Assembly (NCBI RefSeq): GCF_001905465.1
Contig: NZ_LISX01000011.1
Location: forward strand, 155,489-219,488
Direction: 5' to 3'
Origin: Kitasatospora sp. CB01950
Lineage (GTDB): Bacteria; Actinomycetota; Actinomycetes; Streptomycetales; Streptomycetaceae
Length of the DNA: 64,000 nt
Shown here: positions 14,836 to 23,254 of the stretch, piece after piece
Layout: each line of letters opens with the position of its first letter
How positions within the stretch are numbered: position 1 is the stretch's first letter
Notes under the pieces: model-generated
What the model saw: the letters and a program-made list of their open reading frames with translations, nothing else
The model's database searches: none
What the model was told of the DNA's origin: nothing
Translations under genes and position numbers: made by a program

Positions 14836-15061
14836 CCCACCGTCGGGCTCTCCCCGTGGCCGGTCGCTCGAACGAGCGATTCACTCGATCGGTGCGCACC
14901 CCGAAAGGATCAGTTCCGCTTGTGCCGGGACGGGGCATGCGCCCAGCAGCGAAGCCGCTGATCAGCTGCCCGGCAGCCGCGGCCGCCGGTCCGCCCGGAC
15001 CGGCGGCGGCCCGGGCCAACTGTACGGTGGCGAACGAGATCTGACCGCATGGAGAGCCACC

Positions 15062-15937
15062 GTGACCGCACCCGAGCCCGGGCCCCCGCCGCACGAAGGG
15101 GAGCACCCGGACGGCCCGCACCACGACGAGGGCCACGCGCCGGACCGGGTGACGTTCCACGCCTCCCGCGAAGGCGTCTCGTGGGAGGCCCCGGACACCC
15201 CGGCGACCCGCCGCGCCATCCTGCTCTCGCTCTCCATCGTCGGGACGGTCGCCACGATCACGGTCCTCGCCATGAACGCGGCCGGCATCATCACGGCCCT
15301 GCCCATCGGCGCCAAGTCCATCGACGCCGTCCGCACCAGCCAGGCCCCGCCCGCCACGCCCTCGCCGCCCGCACCGTCGTCGGCACCGCCGTCACCGTCG
15401 CCTTCGCCGGTGCCTTCGCCGGTGCCCTCGCCGGTGCCCTCGCCGTCCGCCGAGCCAGGCCCGAGCGTCCGCGCGCCGCGCACCGTCCCGCTCCAGATCG
15501 ACGTGGTCAGCGGCGGCTACGAACTGATCGACCTGGACGCCCCGAACGACAAGCCGATCTCCACCCTGGTCAGCGACGAGGACTGGAACGCCATGACCGA
15601 CGCCGACCAGAAGTCCTACGAGATCGTCGTCCACGACCACCCCGCCCCCACCCTCGTCCTCGGCACCCTCGCCGCCGTCCTCCCGGCCGGGGCCGACCTC
15701 ACCGAGGCCACCTGCCGCGAAGCCGCCCGCGCGGGCACCATCAAGAGCTTCCGCTACGCCACCGCCGCCGAACGCCCCGCCAACGACGCCAAGGGCATCC
15801 GCGCCGGCGCCATCCTCTGCCTCACCAGCAGCAAGGGCGCCGTGATCGCCGTCCGGATCACCGACATCCCGTACGACCTCGGCCTGGTCAAACTCGACGT
15901 CACCAGCTGGCCCCCGACCACCACCGCCCCGGGCTGA
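15062..15937 (+). CDS. Membrane-anchored protein with Pro/Ser linker and unknown extracytoplasmic domain
   Basis: A 291-residue protein from GTG 15062. Residues 1-48 are polar and His/Pro-rich (cytoplasmic). Residues about 52-76 are a transmembrane helix (AILLSLSIVGTVATITVLAM). Residues 93-135 are a low-complexity Pro/Ser linker with PSPVPSPVPSPVPSP repeats, and the last 150 residues are a soluble domain with two Cys. No family was recognised. Helix, linker and domain order resemble anchored sensors or sigma-regulatory proteins, but function is unknown. The linker DNA is itself repetitive (15407-15445). Confidence 0.8.
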   Translation: MTAPEPGPPPHEGEHPDGPHHDEGHAPDRVTFHASREGVSWEAPDTPATRRAILLSLSIVGTVATITVLAMNAAGIITALPIGAKSIDAVRTSQAPPATPSPPAPSSAPPSPSPSPVPSPVPSPVPSPSAEPGPSVRAPRTVPLQIDVVSGGYELIDLDAPNDKPISTLVSDEDWNAMTDADQKSYEIVVHDHPAPTLVLGTLAAVLPAGADLTEATCREAARAGTIKSFRYATAAERPANDAKGIRAGAILCLTSSKGAVIAVRITDIPYDLGLVKLDVTSWPPTTTAPG

Positions 15938-16065
15938 CGCCCCGGTTCACACCCGCGCGCGCCCGGGGGTGCTCTCCCCGGTTTCGAGCCCGGCAGCGGA
16001 ACGTTCGCGCCATTTGCTCGTGGCCGTTCCTCGGCGGAGCCGGTGTGCGGGGTTAGCCTGTGGCC

Positions 16066-17634
16066 ATGGTTGCCCAACGGAGTGAAGAAGTAGCCATGTC
16101 TGACGGGGAGTTCGTCAGCGGGCCCGCGCTCGTCCTTCGGTCTCTTGCCGCCGACCCCGATCGGCGGGCCATCGTCGACGCCGACGGCGTCGGCATCACC
16201 GCGGGGGAGTTCGCCGCCGCGACCTACCGCCTCGCGCAGGAGCTGGTCGCCCGCGGCGTCACCGTCGGCTCCACCGTGACGCTGATGACGGGGAACACGC
16301 CCGAGGCGCTGAGCGCCCGCTACGCGGCGGGCCTCGCGGGCGCCCGGGTGGTGAACCTGTACGACGGGATGAGCGCGCCGGTGCTGGCCGAGATCGTGTC
16401 GAGCGTCGACACGGCGGTGATACTGGTGGACGCCGAACGGTACGCCGGCGCACCGGAGTTGCTGCGGCACGTCGAAGTGCCGACGGTCCTGACCCTGGGC
16501 CCCGGGCCGGACGGCGGCGGGACGCTCGGGGAGGACGTGATCGCCGCGTCCGCGCACCGGCCCGCCGGCCCGCCGGACGTCCGGATCGGGCCGGACGACG
16601 ACATCAGCATCCGCCACACCGGCGGCACCACCGGCATCCCGAAGGGCATCCTCACCCGGCACGGGACGTACCGGCTGATCTTCGACGACCCGGTCGGCAA
16701 CGAGGAGGCGCCCCGCCTGCTGGCCGCCACCCCGCTGGCGCACCTCGCCGGGGTCTTCTCCGACCTGGTCCTGTACCACGGCGGTCTGGTGGTCCTGCTG
16801 CGTTCCTTCGAGCCCGGCGCCGTGCTGTCGGCCGTCGAACGCGAACGCATCACCGAGTTCTGGGTGCTGCCGGCGCTGCTCCACCAACTGCTCGACCACC
16901 CGGCGCTCGCCCGCACCGACCTGTCCAGCGTGCGGCAGATCATCTACGGGGGCAGCGCCGCCTCGCCGACCCGGATCCGGGAGGCGATGAAGGTCTTCGG
17001 GCCGGTGCTGGTCGGCGTCTACGGGATGTCGGAGGCGCAGATGATCTCCGTGCTGACGCCCCCGGAGCACGCCCGGATCGGCAGCGGCGGGCAGGTCCCG
17101 GTCGGCAGGCCCGTCCCGAACGTCGAGGTGGTGATCCGCGGCCTCGACGGCAAGGAGGTGCCGACCGGCGAGCAGGGCGAGATCCACCTGCGCTCCGACG
17201 CGATCATGGCCGGGTACTGGAAGCAGCCCGAACTGACCGCCAAGGTGATCCAGGACGGCTGGCTGAACACCGGCGACGTCGGCTACTTCGACGAGGACGG
17301 GTACCTGTACCTCTCCGACCGGGTCAAGGACCTGATCATCGTGGTCGGCGGCCACGTCTACCCGTCCGAGGTGGAAGACCTGCTGGTCACCCACCCGACG
17401 GTGGCCCGCTGCGCCGTCTTCGGCGTCCGCGACGACCAGGAGACCGAGCACGTGCACGTCGCCGTCGTCCCCGCCGCCGGCCGACAGCCGCACCTGGACG
17501 AGCTCCGGGCGTTCGTCACCGAGCAGAAGGGCCGGATCTTCGCGCCCGAGGCGCTGCACCTGGTCGACGAGATCCCGCTGACGCCCGTCGGCAAGCCGGA
17601 CAAGAAGCGCCTGCGCGAAGCAGTCGCCGGCTGA
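16066..17634 (+). CDS. Acyl-CoA synthetase/AMP-dependent ligase
   Basis: A 522-residue adenylate-forming enzyme. The P-loop motif is IRHTGGTTGIPKGIL, the A5 motif VYGMSEAQM, A7 LNTGDVGYFDEDGYL, A8 DRVKDLIIVVGGHVYPSEVE, and the C-terminal lysine is in PLTPVGKPDKKRL (A10). It activates a carboxylic acid as acyl-AMP and transfers it to CoA. A TAGCCT box ends 6-7 nt before ATG 16066, suggesting a leaderless mRNA; ATG 16096 with a weak GAAG SD is the alternative. It is a single gene; the acid cannot be named. Confidence 0.88.
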   Translation: MVAQRSEEVAMSDGEFVSGPALVLRSLAADPDRRAIVDADGVGITAGEFAAATYRLAQELVARGVTVGSTVTLMTGNTPEALSARYAAGLAGARVVNLYDGMSAPVLAEIVSSVDTAVILVDAERYAGAPELLRHVEVPTVLTLGPGPDGGGTLGEDVIAASAHRPAGPPDVRIGPDDDISIRHTGGTTGIPKGILTRHGTYRLIFDDPVGNEEAPRLLAATPLAHLAGVFSDLVLYHGGLVVLLRSFEPGAVLSAVERERITEFWVLPALLHQLLDHPALARTDLSSVRQIIYGGSAASPTRIREAMKVFGPVLVGVYGMSEAQMISVLTPPEHARIGSGGQVPVGRPVPNVEVVIRGLDGKEVPTGEQGEIHLRSDAIMAGYWKQPELTAKVIQDGWLNTGDVGYFDEDGYLYLSDRVKDLIIVVGGHVYPSEVEDLLVTHPTVARCAVFGVRDDQETEHVHVAVVPAAGRQPHLDELRAFVTEQKGRIFAPEALHLVDEIPLTPVGKPDKKRLREAVAG

Positions 17635-17744
17635 CCGCCGCCGTGACCGCCTCTGACGCCGACGAAGCGTCAGGGGCGAGGCGCGTCAGGGGCGGCGCGG
17701 AAAGCGGGAGGCGGCGGCCCGGCGGCGGCCGGTACGTTGAGCCG

Positions 17745-18365
17745 ATGCTGCTGACGAAGTATGCCCACGCGTGCGTCCGGATCGAGGACGGCGAGAAGTC
17801 CGTGCTGATCGACCCGGGCTGCTGGACGGTGCCGGAGGCGTTCGAAGGCGTCCGCGCGGTGCTGATCACCCACGGGCACGCCGACCACCTGGACGACGAG
17901 CTGCTCGCGGCGGCCCGGAATGCCGCCCCGGCGCTCCAGGTGTTCGCGCCGCAGGACGTCGCGGCCGAACTGGGCGACTACGTAAGGCCGTTGACGGTGG
18001 GGGAGCGGTTCGAGGCGGGCGGCTTCGCGGTCCGCGCCGTCGGCGGCCGGCACGCCCAGGTCATCGACAACCACCCCGACTGCCCGAACCTCGGCTACCT
18101 GGTCGAGGGCGTCTACCACCCGGGCGACTCCCTGCACGTCCCGGACGAGGAGGTGCGCGCCCTGCTGCTGCCCGCCTCCGGGCCGTGGCTGACGATGCGC
18201 GGGGCGATCGAGATGGTGCGCGCCGTCCGGCCCGAACGGACCTTCCCGATCCACGACGCCAACCTGAGCGAAATCGGCATGGCCAACTTTGACGGCTGGC
18301 TCGGCGAGGAGGCTGACACCCGCTACGCGCGGATCGCGATCGGCGGATCCGCCCCGCTCGACTGA
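17745..18365 (+). CDS. MBL-fold metal-dependent hydrolase (UPF0173/UlaG-like)
   Basis: A 206-residue protein from ATG 17745; TACGTT ends 6 nt upstream, so it is probably leaderless. The metallo-beta-lactamase signature THGHADHLDD (HxHxDH) is at residues about 45-54, VYHPGDSLHV supplies the Asp ligand, and FPIHDANLSE the last His. The short, single-domain form resembles UlaG/YcbL-like or UPF0173 proteins. The substrate is unknown. Confidence 0.87.
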   Translation: MLLTKYAHACVRIEDGEKSVLIDPGCWTVPEAFEGVRAVLITHGHADHLDDELLAAARNAAPALQVFAPQDVAAELGDYVRPLTVGERFEAGGFAVRAVGGRHAQVIDNHPDCPNLGYLVEGVYHPGDSLHVPDEEVRALLLPASGPWLTMRGAIEMVRAVRPERTFPIHDANLSEIGMANFDGWLGEEADTRYARIAIGGSAPLD

Positions 18366-18504
18366 ACCGGCACGCGCGGTCCACGGGCCCCCGGATCGGG
18401 TGAGACGATCCGGTCGTCCGTCCGTGTGCCGTCTGGGAATTCACTGGGAGCCGGGGCGCGCGGCACGAGGTTTCTCAAAGACGGTCTTGCTAGCTTCGTG
18501 ACGC

Positions 18505-19506
18505 ATGATCGACTCGTCCCACCTGGCAGCCCGGTCACGATCGTTGGTGGTCCACCTGCTGGCCCGGCTCCGCCCCAGGCACCTCGCCTGGCCGCTGTTC
18601 GCCCTCGCCTTCTGGCGCTACCTCGCGGTCTACGGACTGCCCTACGCCAACGACGTGGTCTTCCTCTGGCTGATCGCCGCGCTGGTCGCCGCGTCCGTGC
18701 ACAGCGGCGGCCGCAAGGGCTGGCTGCACGTGCTGCGCGACTGGGTGCCGGTGATGGCCGTCGTCTGGGCGTACTCGCTGCTCCGAGGCTACGGGGCGCA
18801 CACCCCGTGGCGGCCGCACTACGCCCCGCAGATCGCCTTCGACAAGGTCCTCGGCTTCGGCGAGACCTGGACGGTGCGCCTCCAGCACCTGCTGTACCAC
18901 CCCGGACAGCCACAGTGGTACGACTACGCGATCGTCGTGGTCTACATGTCGCACTTCTTCGCGGTGTTCGGGATCCTCGCCGTGCTCTGGAAGCGCAACC
19001 ACGCCCGCTTCCGGCACTTCCTCGCCTGCTACCTGGCCATCACCTTCGCCGGCTTCCTCACCTACGTGCTGTACCCGGCCGACCCGCCGTGGCTGGCCGC
19101 GATCGAGAACCACCTGCCGGCCGTCGACCGGATAGTGAACGCCGTGCTGGAGAACAGCGGCCTGCACCGGGCCGGCACCATCTTCGAGAACGGCAGCCGG
19201 TTCGCCAACGACGTCGCCGCGATGCCCTCGCTGCACTCCGCCTACCCGATGATGATCGCCCTGGTGTTCTGGCCCCGGGCCGGCCGCACCCTGCGGGCGG
19301 TGCTGGCCGCGTACCCCGTGGCGATGGGCTTCACCCTGGTCTACGGCGGCGAGCACTTCATCATCGACGTGCTGGTCGGCTGGGCCTACGCCTGGGCGCT
19401 GGTCACCCTCGTCAACCGGCTGATCGCCCGCCGCGCCGCGACCCGCGCCGCGAAGCAGGAAGCCGTGGCCGTCGCCGCGACGCCACCCTCAGTCCCGGTC
19501 GGCTGA
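18505..19506 (+). CDS. PAP2-superfamily membrane protein (AUR1-like phosphotransferase/phosphatase)
   Basis: A 333-residue integral membrane protein from ATG 18505, which follows a TAGCTT box by 8 nt. About six hydrophobic helices are visible. The active-site blocks are AAMPSLHSAYP (PSLHS, residues about 232-236) and YGGEHFIIDVLVGW (H...D), the PAP2 C-type motif in which the first Arg/Lys motif is divergent. Related actinobacterial proteins are inositol-phosphoryl or phosphatidyl transferases/phosphatases acting on lipid phosphates at the outer membrane face. The exact lipid is unknown. Confidence 0.87.
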   Translation: MIDSSHLAARSRSLVVHLLARLRPRHLAWPLFALAFWRYLAVYGLPYANDVVFLWLIAALVAASVHSGGRKGWLHVLRDWVPVMAVVWAYSLLRGYGAHTPWRPHYAPQIAFDKVLGFGETWTVRLQHLLYHPGQPQWYDYAIVVVYMSHFFAVFGILAVLWKRNHARFRHFLACYLAITFAGFLTYVLYPADPPWLAAIENHLPAVDRIVNAVLENSGLHRAGTIFENGSRFANDVAAMPSLHSAYPMMIALVFWPRAGRTLRAVLAAYPVAMGFTLVYGGEHFIIDVLVGWAYAWALVTLVNRLIARRAATRAAKQEAVAVAATPPSVPVG

Positions 19507-19533
19507 ACGCCGATCTTCACCCGTGCGGGGCAC

Positions 19534-19573
19534 CCGGCCCCGGTCCGGCAAGGTGGCGCCGGACCGGGGCCGG
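19534..19573. terminator. Terminator after the PAP2 gene
   Basis: CCGGCCCCGGTCCGG (19534-19548) pairs perfectly with CCGGACCGGGGCCGG (19559-19573) around a 10-nt loop. The rest of 19574-19830 holds no gene that could be supported. Confidence 0.82.
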
Positions 19574-19832
19574 GGCGTTTCCGCAGGACCTCCGCAAGGC
19601 CGCCGCGCGCTCGGCGCGTTCTCCTCACCGCCCGCGCAACCGCCTCGGAACCCCCCTCCGAGCGGCCGGGGAGTTTCCTGGGCGTTCGCTGGGAGCCGGA
19701 CGCCCCGCGTCGCCGCCGGTCGGGCCGCGTACGGGAGCTGACCCACCGTCAAGAACCGCAGCCGGGCCGGGTCCCCGGGGGATGCGGCGAAGGCTTTGCC
19801 AATCCGTGGCGGAGTCTTGTTGCGGGCGGAGG

Positions 19833-19859
19833 TAGCGTCGTGCGGAACACCGCAGGAGG
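19833..19859 (+). promoter_or_regulatory. Promoter and RBS of the small coupled ORF pair
   Basis: TAGCGT (19833-19838) is a -10-like box, so transcription would begin near 19845. AGGAGG (19854-19859) lies 8 nt before ATG 19868. This makes the GTG at 19840, which would otherwise give a longer membrane ORF, lie upstream of the mRNA start. Confidence 0.45.
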
Positions 19860-19867
19860 ACCCCACC

Positions 19868-19939
19868 ATGGCCGCACCCAACCCCCCGTCTGCGCCCGGC
19901 GAGCGCCCCCGACCCGCCGCCCGGCCGACGGCCCGATGA
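19868..19939 (+). CDS. Short Pro/Arg-rich leader ORF coupled to a small membrane protein
   Basis: ATG 19868 has the only strong Shine-Dalgarno sequence in the area (AGGAGG, 8 nt upstream). It opens a 23-codon frame rich in Pro, Ala and Arg (MAAPNPPSAPGERPRP...). Its TGA (19937-19939) overlaps the ATG of the following membrane protein (ATGA). It may be a leader peptide whose translation drives the next gene by coupling. The peptide has no known relatives that I recognise. Confidence 0.42.
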   Translation: MAAPNPPSAPGERPRPAARPTAR

Positions 19940-20130
19940 TCTCCGGCCACACTCTCGCGCCTGCGCTGTGGGTGATCCTGACCCCGCTCGGTGTCCTGCT
20001 CTTCGGCGCCGGCCTGGCCTCCACCATCCGCATCCGCCCCGGCGCCGACCGCCCCCGCGACCACCTCCTGGGCCCGCTGCTGATCGCCGCCGGCATCGTC
20101 GTCGCCGGCTTCGGCCTCTGGCTGCTCTGA
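19936..20130 (+). CDS. Small two-helix membrane protein
   Basis: A 64-residue protein from ATG 19936. Two hydrophobic helices (ALWVILTPLGVLLFGAGLAS and LLGPLLIAAGIVVAGFGLWL) flank a basic loop RIRPGADRPRD. No SD of its own; the start overlaps the stop of the 23-codon ORF. A longer 96-residue version from GTG 19840 is possible but its start would precede the predicted mRNA start. Function unknown; location would be the cytoplasmic membrane. Confidence 0.6.
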   Translation: MISGHTLAPALWVILTPLGVLLFGAGLASTIRIRPGADRPRDHLLGPLLIAAGIVVAGFGLWLL

Positions 20131-20142
20131 CCGCCCCGGCGA

Positions 20143-20472
20143 TCAGTCGGCGAACAGCCGCACCCGGTCGAAGTTCCGACGCCACGCCGTCAGGCCCGCC
20201 GCCCAGCCGACCAGCGCCCCGACGACGGCCGCCGGGTCGTCCGTGAAGGCCTGGTAGTGCTCGGACGGGACGCCGTCGCGGTACTCCACCTGGTAGCGCT
20301 CGGTGTCGCGCAAGTAGCGGACCTGCGCGTACCAGTCGCCCGGCTCGTCCGGGTCGGTCCGCGTGAGGATCAGGAACGAGTCGCCGCAGCGGAGGGCGGC
20401 CACCTGCCGGCTGATCGCCGTCGGCCCGGGGTCGCGCACCGACAGGCCGCGCTCGGTCGTCATCAGAAGCAT
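20143..20472 (-). CDS. Hypothetical protein, 109 aa
   Basis: A soluble protein with a plausible folded pattern (SRQVAALRCGDSFLILTRTD, DTERYQVEYRDGVPSEHYQAF, a Trp-rich end). Three starts are possible: GTG 20490, ATG 20472 and ATG 20463. ATG 20472 is chosen because the sequence CATGCTCCGGCC directly before it recurs before the start of the 21586-22038 gene, in a leaderless-like arrangement. The family was not recognised. Its closeness to a beta-propeller gene on the same strand (34 nt) suggests a functional group. Confidence 0.6.
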   Translation of the reverse strand: MLLMTTERGLSVRDPGPTAISRQVAALRCGDSFLILTRTDPDEPGDWYAQVRYLRDTERYQVEYRDGVPSEHYQAFTDDPAAVVGALVGWAAGLTAWRRNFDRVRLFAD

Positions 20473-20506
20473 GGCCGGAGCATGGCGCACCCCACCGACA
20501 CGTCCC

Positions 20507-21565
20507 TCAGCCGGCGGCCGCCGACCAGCGGTGGAGCGTTCCGGTCGGGGCGTCGAAGGTCAGCCAGGTGCCGTCGCCGAGCGGTTGGGCGTGGCCGGGG
20601 GTGCGGCCCGTCGGGTAGGCGACGCGGTGGCGCGGGGCGAGGGTGGCGGTGTCGAGCAGCCAGTGGGCGCCCTGGTCGTCGTGGCAGTCGAGGGCGGAGG
20701 CGAGGACGGTGCGCGGGTCGACGAAGCCGCACGGCCAGTCCCAGCGGGCCGGGCGGTCCGGGTCGGCGGTGGGCGGCGGCGTGCCCTCGGCGAGCAACGC
20801 GCCGTCCAGGGCGTGCAGTTGGATGTCCCAGCCGTCGTGCTGCACCGTCAGGTATGAGGGCCGCTCCGGGTGGACGCCGGTCAGGATGCGCTCGCCGACC
20901 GCCTCCGCGCGGACGTCGTGCAGCCGCGCGCCGTCCCAGCGCGCCCAGTACAGGCCGATGCCGTCCTGGCCCATGCCCACGCACAGCCCGACGTGGCCCG
21001 TGCCCGGGTGCGAGAGCTGGTGCGAGCCCGCCGCGAAGGACTCCGGAAGCGGCAGCCGGGCCAGCTCCCGGCCGTCGGCGGCGTCCAGCACCACCCACGC
21101 CTCGGCGTAGTCGTCCTCGCCCGGGCCGGTCACCGGGATGTGCGCCCACACCGTCCGGCCGTCGTCCGCGACCCGGCAGGAGCCGTGCTCGGAGCCCTCG
21201 CACACCTGCTGCTCGTCCCCGCTGTGCGGATGGCCCGGCTCCGGCCCCCAGCAGCTGTGCCGGAACTCCCAGCGGGTCGTGCCGTCACGGTTCACGGCCC
21301 GCACCGCGCGCTGCCCGGAGAACACGGCGAACGAGCCGTCCGGGCCCACCGAGTGCACGCCGCCCGACCAGCCCGGCCACGGCAGCGGGAACGTCGCCTC
21401 CGGGGGCCCGCCGGCTACCGCGTCCAGGTCGAACACGGCCAGCCGCGCCCCGTCCCGCAGCAGCGCCCGGCGCGAACCGGCGCGCCCCTCGAACCCGAAC
21501 CCGTGCACCAGCTCCCGCCCGCCCGGCAGGGCGAGCGTGCCGCGCAGCACCGCATCGACCGTCAT
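20507..21565 (-). CDS. Hypothetical beta-propeller-like cytoplasmic protein, 352 aa
   Basis: From ATG 21565; TAGGGT ends 7 nt upstream, so a leaderless start is likely. The protein consists of repeated beta-rich units with ARLAVFDLDAV, VHSVGPDGSFAVFSG, AWVVLDAADGRELARL and LDTATLAPRHRVAYP-like elements, as in WD/PQQ-type propellers. There is no signal peptide or membrane helix. No catalytic motif was seen. It may act in protein interaction or as an immunity-type protein, but this is a guess. Confidence 0.7.
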   Translation of the reverse strand: MTVDAVLRGTLALPGGRELVHGFGFEGRAGSRRALLRDGARLAVFDLDAVAGGPPEATFPLPWPGWSGGVHSVGPDGSFAVFSGQRAVRAVNRDGTTRWEFRHSCWGPEPGHPHSGDEQQVCEGSEHGSCRVADDGRTVWAHIPVTGPGEDDYAEAWVVLDAADGRELARLPLPESFAAGSHQLSHPGTGHVGLCVGMGQDGIGLYWARWDGARLHDVRAEAVGERILTGVHPERPSYLTVQHDGWDIQLHALDGALLAEGTPPPTADPDRPARWDWPCGFVDPRTVLASALDCHDDQGAHWLLDTATLAPRHRVAYPTGRTPGHAQPLGDGTWLTFDAPTGTLHRWSAAAG

Positions 21566-21585
21566 CCGGCCGACCCTACAACGCG

Positions 21586-22038
21586 CTACGGGCAGACCCA
21601 GCAGTACAGGTGGGCGCCCCGGGCCGCCGAACGCGCCGCGATCGCGGCCAACTCGCCGAGGAACTGGGCGAGTTCGTCCGGATCGGCCGGGCCGTGGAAG
21701 ACCTCCTCGGCCGCCGCCCAGCGCTCGGCGACCTCGCGCAGCGCGTCGTCGCCGCGCCGCGCCAGCGCGTCCCGGAAGGCGTCCGACAGCGCCAGCACCA
21801 CCACCTCGCCGTCCTCGATCATCCCGACCAGCGCCCCGCGCCGCCGGTCCGCCCGGAGCTCCGCGCCCGAGCGGCCCGTCACCAGCTCCTCGGCCGGCCC
21901 GAGCGTGACGATCGGATCGATGCCCTTCACCTCCGTCCCGTCGTACCCCGCCCCGAAGGGCTCGTCGTCGTCCCGGACGATCGCGCCCAGCGCGTCGTCG
22001 TCGTCAGCAGCGGCGAAGTAGCCGAACAGCACACCCAT
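21586..22038 (-). CDS. Hypothetical protein, 150 aa (acidic, helical)
   Basis: An acidic protein starting MGVLFGYFAAADDDD at ATG 22038. ATG 22050 and TTG 22068 would extend it. Blocks such as VKGIDPIVTLGPAEELVTG and an Ala-rich helical C-terminus ending LYCWVCP with a CxxC-like end are visible. I recognise it only as a type of streptomycete hypothetical protein without assigned function. It is the first of three same-strand genes (this, the propeller protein, and the 109-aa protein). Confidence 0.65.
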   Translation of the reverse strand: MGVLFGYFAAADDDDALGAIVRDDDEPFGAGYDGTEVKGIDPIVTLGPAEELVTGRSGAELRADRRRGALVGMIEDGEVVVLALSDAFRDALARRGDDALREVAERWAAAEEVFHGPADPDELAQFLGELAAIAARSAARGAHLYCWVCP

Positions 22039-22164
22039 GGGCCGGAGCATGGCACTCCCCGCCGACAACGGGCCGCGGACCGCGGACCGCGGCTGCTGCT
22101 TTCGTCAACTGGCCGCCGTCGAAAAGCAATCGAGGGCAAGATCCACCTTTGCTATGGTGGCGCG

Positions 22165-22599
22165 ATGCCATCGGTCAAGAAGTTCCAGATCACCTTCGAC
22201 TGCGCCGATCCGGAGCGTGTCGGCCGCTTCTGGTGCGAGGCGATCGGGTACGTCCCGCCGCAGACGCCGGACGGGTTCGACAGCTGGGAGGCGTACACCG
22301 CGGCGCAGCCCGCCGAGCAGCGCGGCTCCTGGTTCGTGGCGAGCGACCCCGAGGGCGTCGGCCCGCGGATGTACTTCCAGCGCGTCCCCGAGGGCAAGGT
22401 CGTCAAGAACCGCGTGCACCTCGACGTCCGGGTCGGCACCGGTCTGGTCGGCGAGGAGCGCCTCGCCGTGCTGGAGGCCGAGTGCGCCCGCCTGGTCGCG
22501 CTCGGTGCGACGCGCGGTCAGCTGCTGCTGGCGGACGAGCACAACGAGTCCTGCCAGAACATGCAGGACGTCGAGGGCAACGAGTTCTGCCTCGACTGA
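22165..22599 (+). CDS. VOC-superfamily (glyoxalase/bleomycin-resistance-like) protein
   Basis: A 144-residue protein from ATG 22165; TATGGT ends 6 nt upstream (leaderless). The sequence has the paired beta-alpha-beta-beta-beta pattern of the vicinal oxygen chelate fold: ITFDCADPERVGRFWCEAIGY, the RVHLDVRV strand with a metal-type His, and a final DVEGNEFCLD with Glu. It most resembles the glyoxalase-like subgroup common in actinobacteria. The substrate is unknown. Confidence 0.85.
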   Translation: MPSVKKFQITFDCADPERVGRFWCEAIGYVPPQTPDGFDSWEAYTAAQPAEQRGSWFVASDPEGVGPRMYFQRVPEGKVVKNRVHLDVRVGTGLVGEERLAVLEAECARLVALGATRGQLLLADEHNESCQNMQDVEGNEFCLD

Positions 22600-22634
22600 C
22601 CGGCCCCGTCACCCCGTCCCGTCACCCGGTCCCG

Positions 22635-23231
22635 TCATTCGGCCCCGGCGTGCGGCGTCCAGCCCGTCGACGCCGCCCAGGGCTCGGCGACGGTGACGAC
22701 GAGGTCGACGACCGGGTCCTTGACGTCGGCGTAGGTGTCGATGTCGTGGACGACGCCCGCCAGCACGGACTTGAACCGCGCGTACGCGGGCACCGCCTCG
22801 GGGTGGGCGCGGAACCAGTCGCGGAAGAGCAGCGCGAGCCGCTCGTTCGGCGAGCCGAGAAGGCGGACGTGCAGGTTGCAGTCCGCGCCCGGGTGTCCGC
22901 GTCGCCGCCAGAACCGCTTCGTCCACCGCTCGGGGTCGTCCTCGATGCCCGCGGGCACATGGTCGTACCGGTGCGGGAGGCGCTGGAAGCCCTTCTCGGC
23001 CAGCACCCGGTCGAACGCGCGCTCGGCCTCGGGCAGGTCCGCGACGGTGATCTGCAGGTCCAGGACCGGCTTCGCGGCCATGCCGGGGATCGCCGTGCTG
23101 CCGATGTGCTCGACGTGCAGCGCCAGCGGCGCGAGGTCCGCGCGGAGCTCGTCCGCGAGGGCGCGGCCGCGCTCCGCCCACGCCGGGTCGTGGTCGAGGA
23201 CGAGGGGCGCGGAGGTCGTGTCGGTGGTCAT
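22635..23231 (-). CDS. GrpB/UPF0157 family protein
   Basis: A 198-residue protein from ATG 23231, preceded by TACCTT at 6 nt. The nucleotidyltransferase-like core has LHVEHIGSTAIPGMAAKPVLDLQI (GS...DxD-type) and DCNLHVRL, typical of GrpB/UPF0157 proteins, a family related to minimal nucleotidyltransferases, sometimes fused to dephospho-CoA kinase. No specific substrate is established. It is a single gene, separated by 23 nt from the next minus-strand gene. Confidence 0.88.
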   Translation of the reverse strand: MTTDTTSAPLVLDHDPAWAERGRALADELRADLAPLALHVEHIGSTAIPGMAAKPVLDLQITVADLPEAERAFDRVLAEKGFQRLPHRYDHVPAGIEDDPERWTKRFWRRRGHPGADCNLHVRLLGSPNERLALLFRDWFRAHPEAVPAYARFKSVLAGVVHDIDTYADVKDPVVDLVVTVAEPWAASTGWTPHAGAE

Positions 23232-23254
23232 CCGATCAAGGTACCCCAGGGCCG

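Noticed and set aside
19840..20130. 96-aa ORF from GTG 19840
   Set aside because: Its start would lie at the promoter -10 region and has no SD; the coupled arrangement from ATG 19868/19936 explains the signals better.
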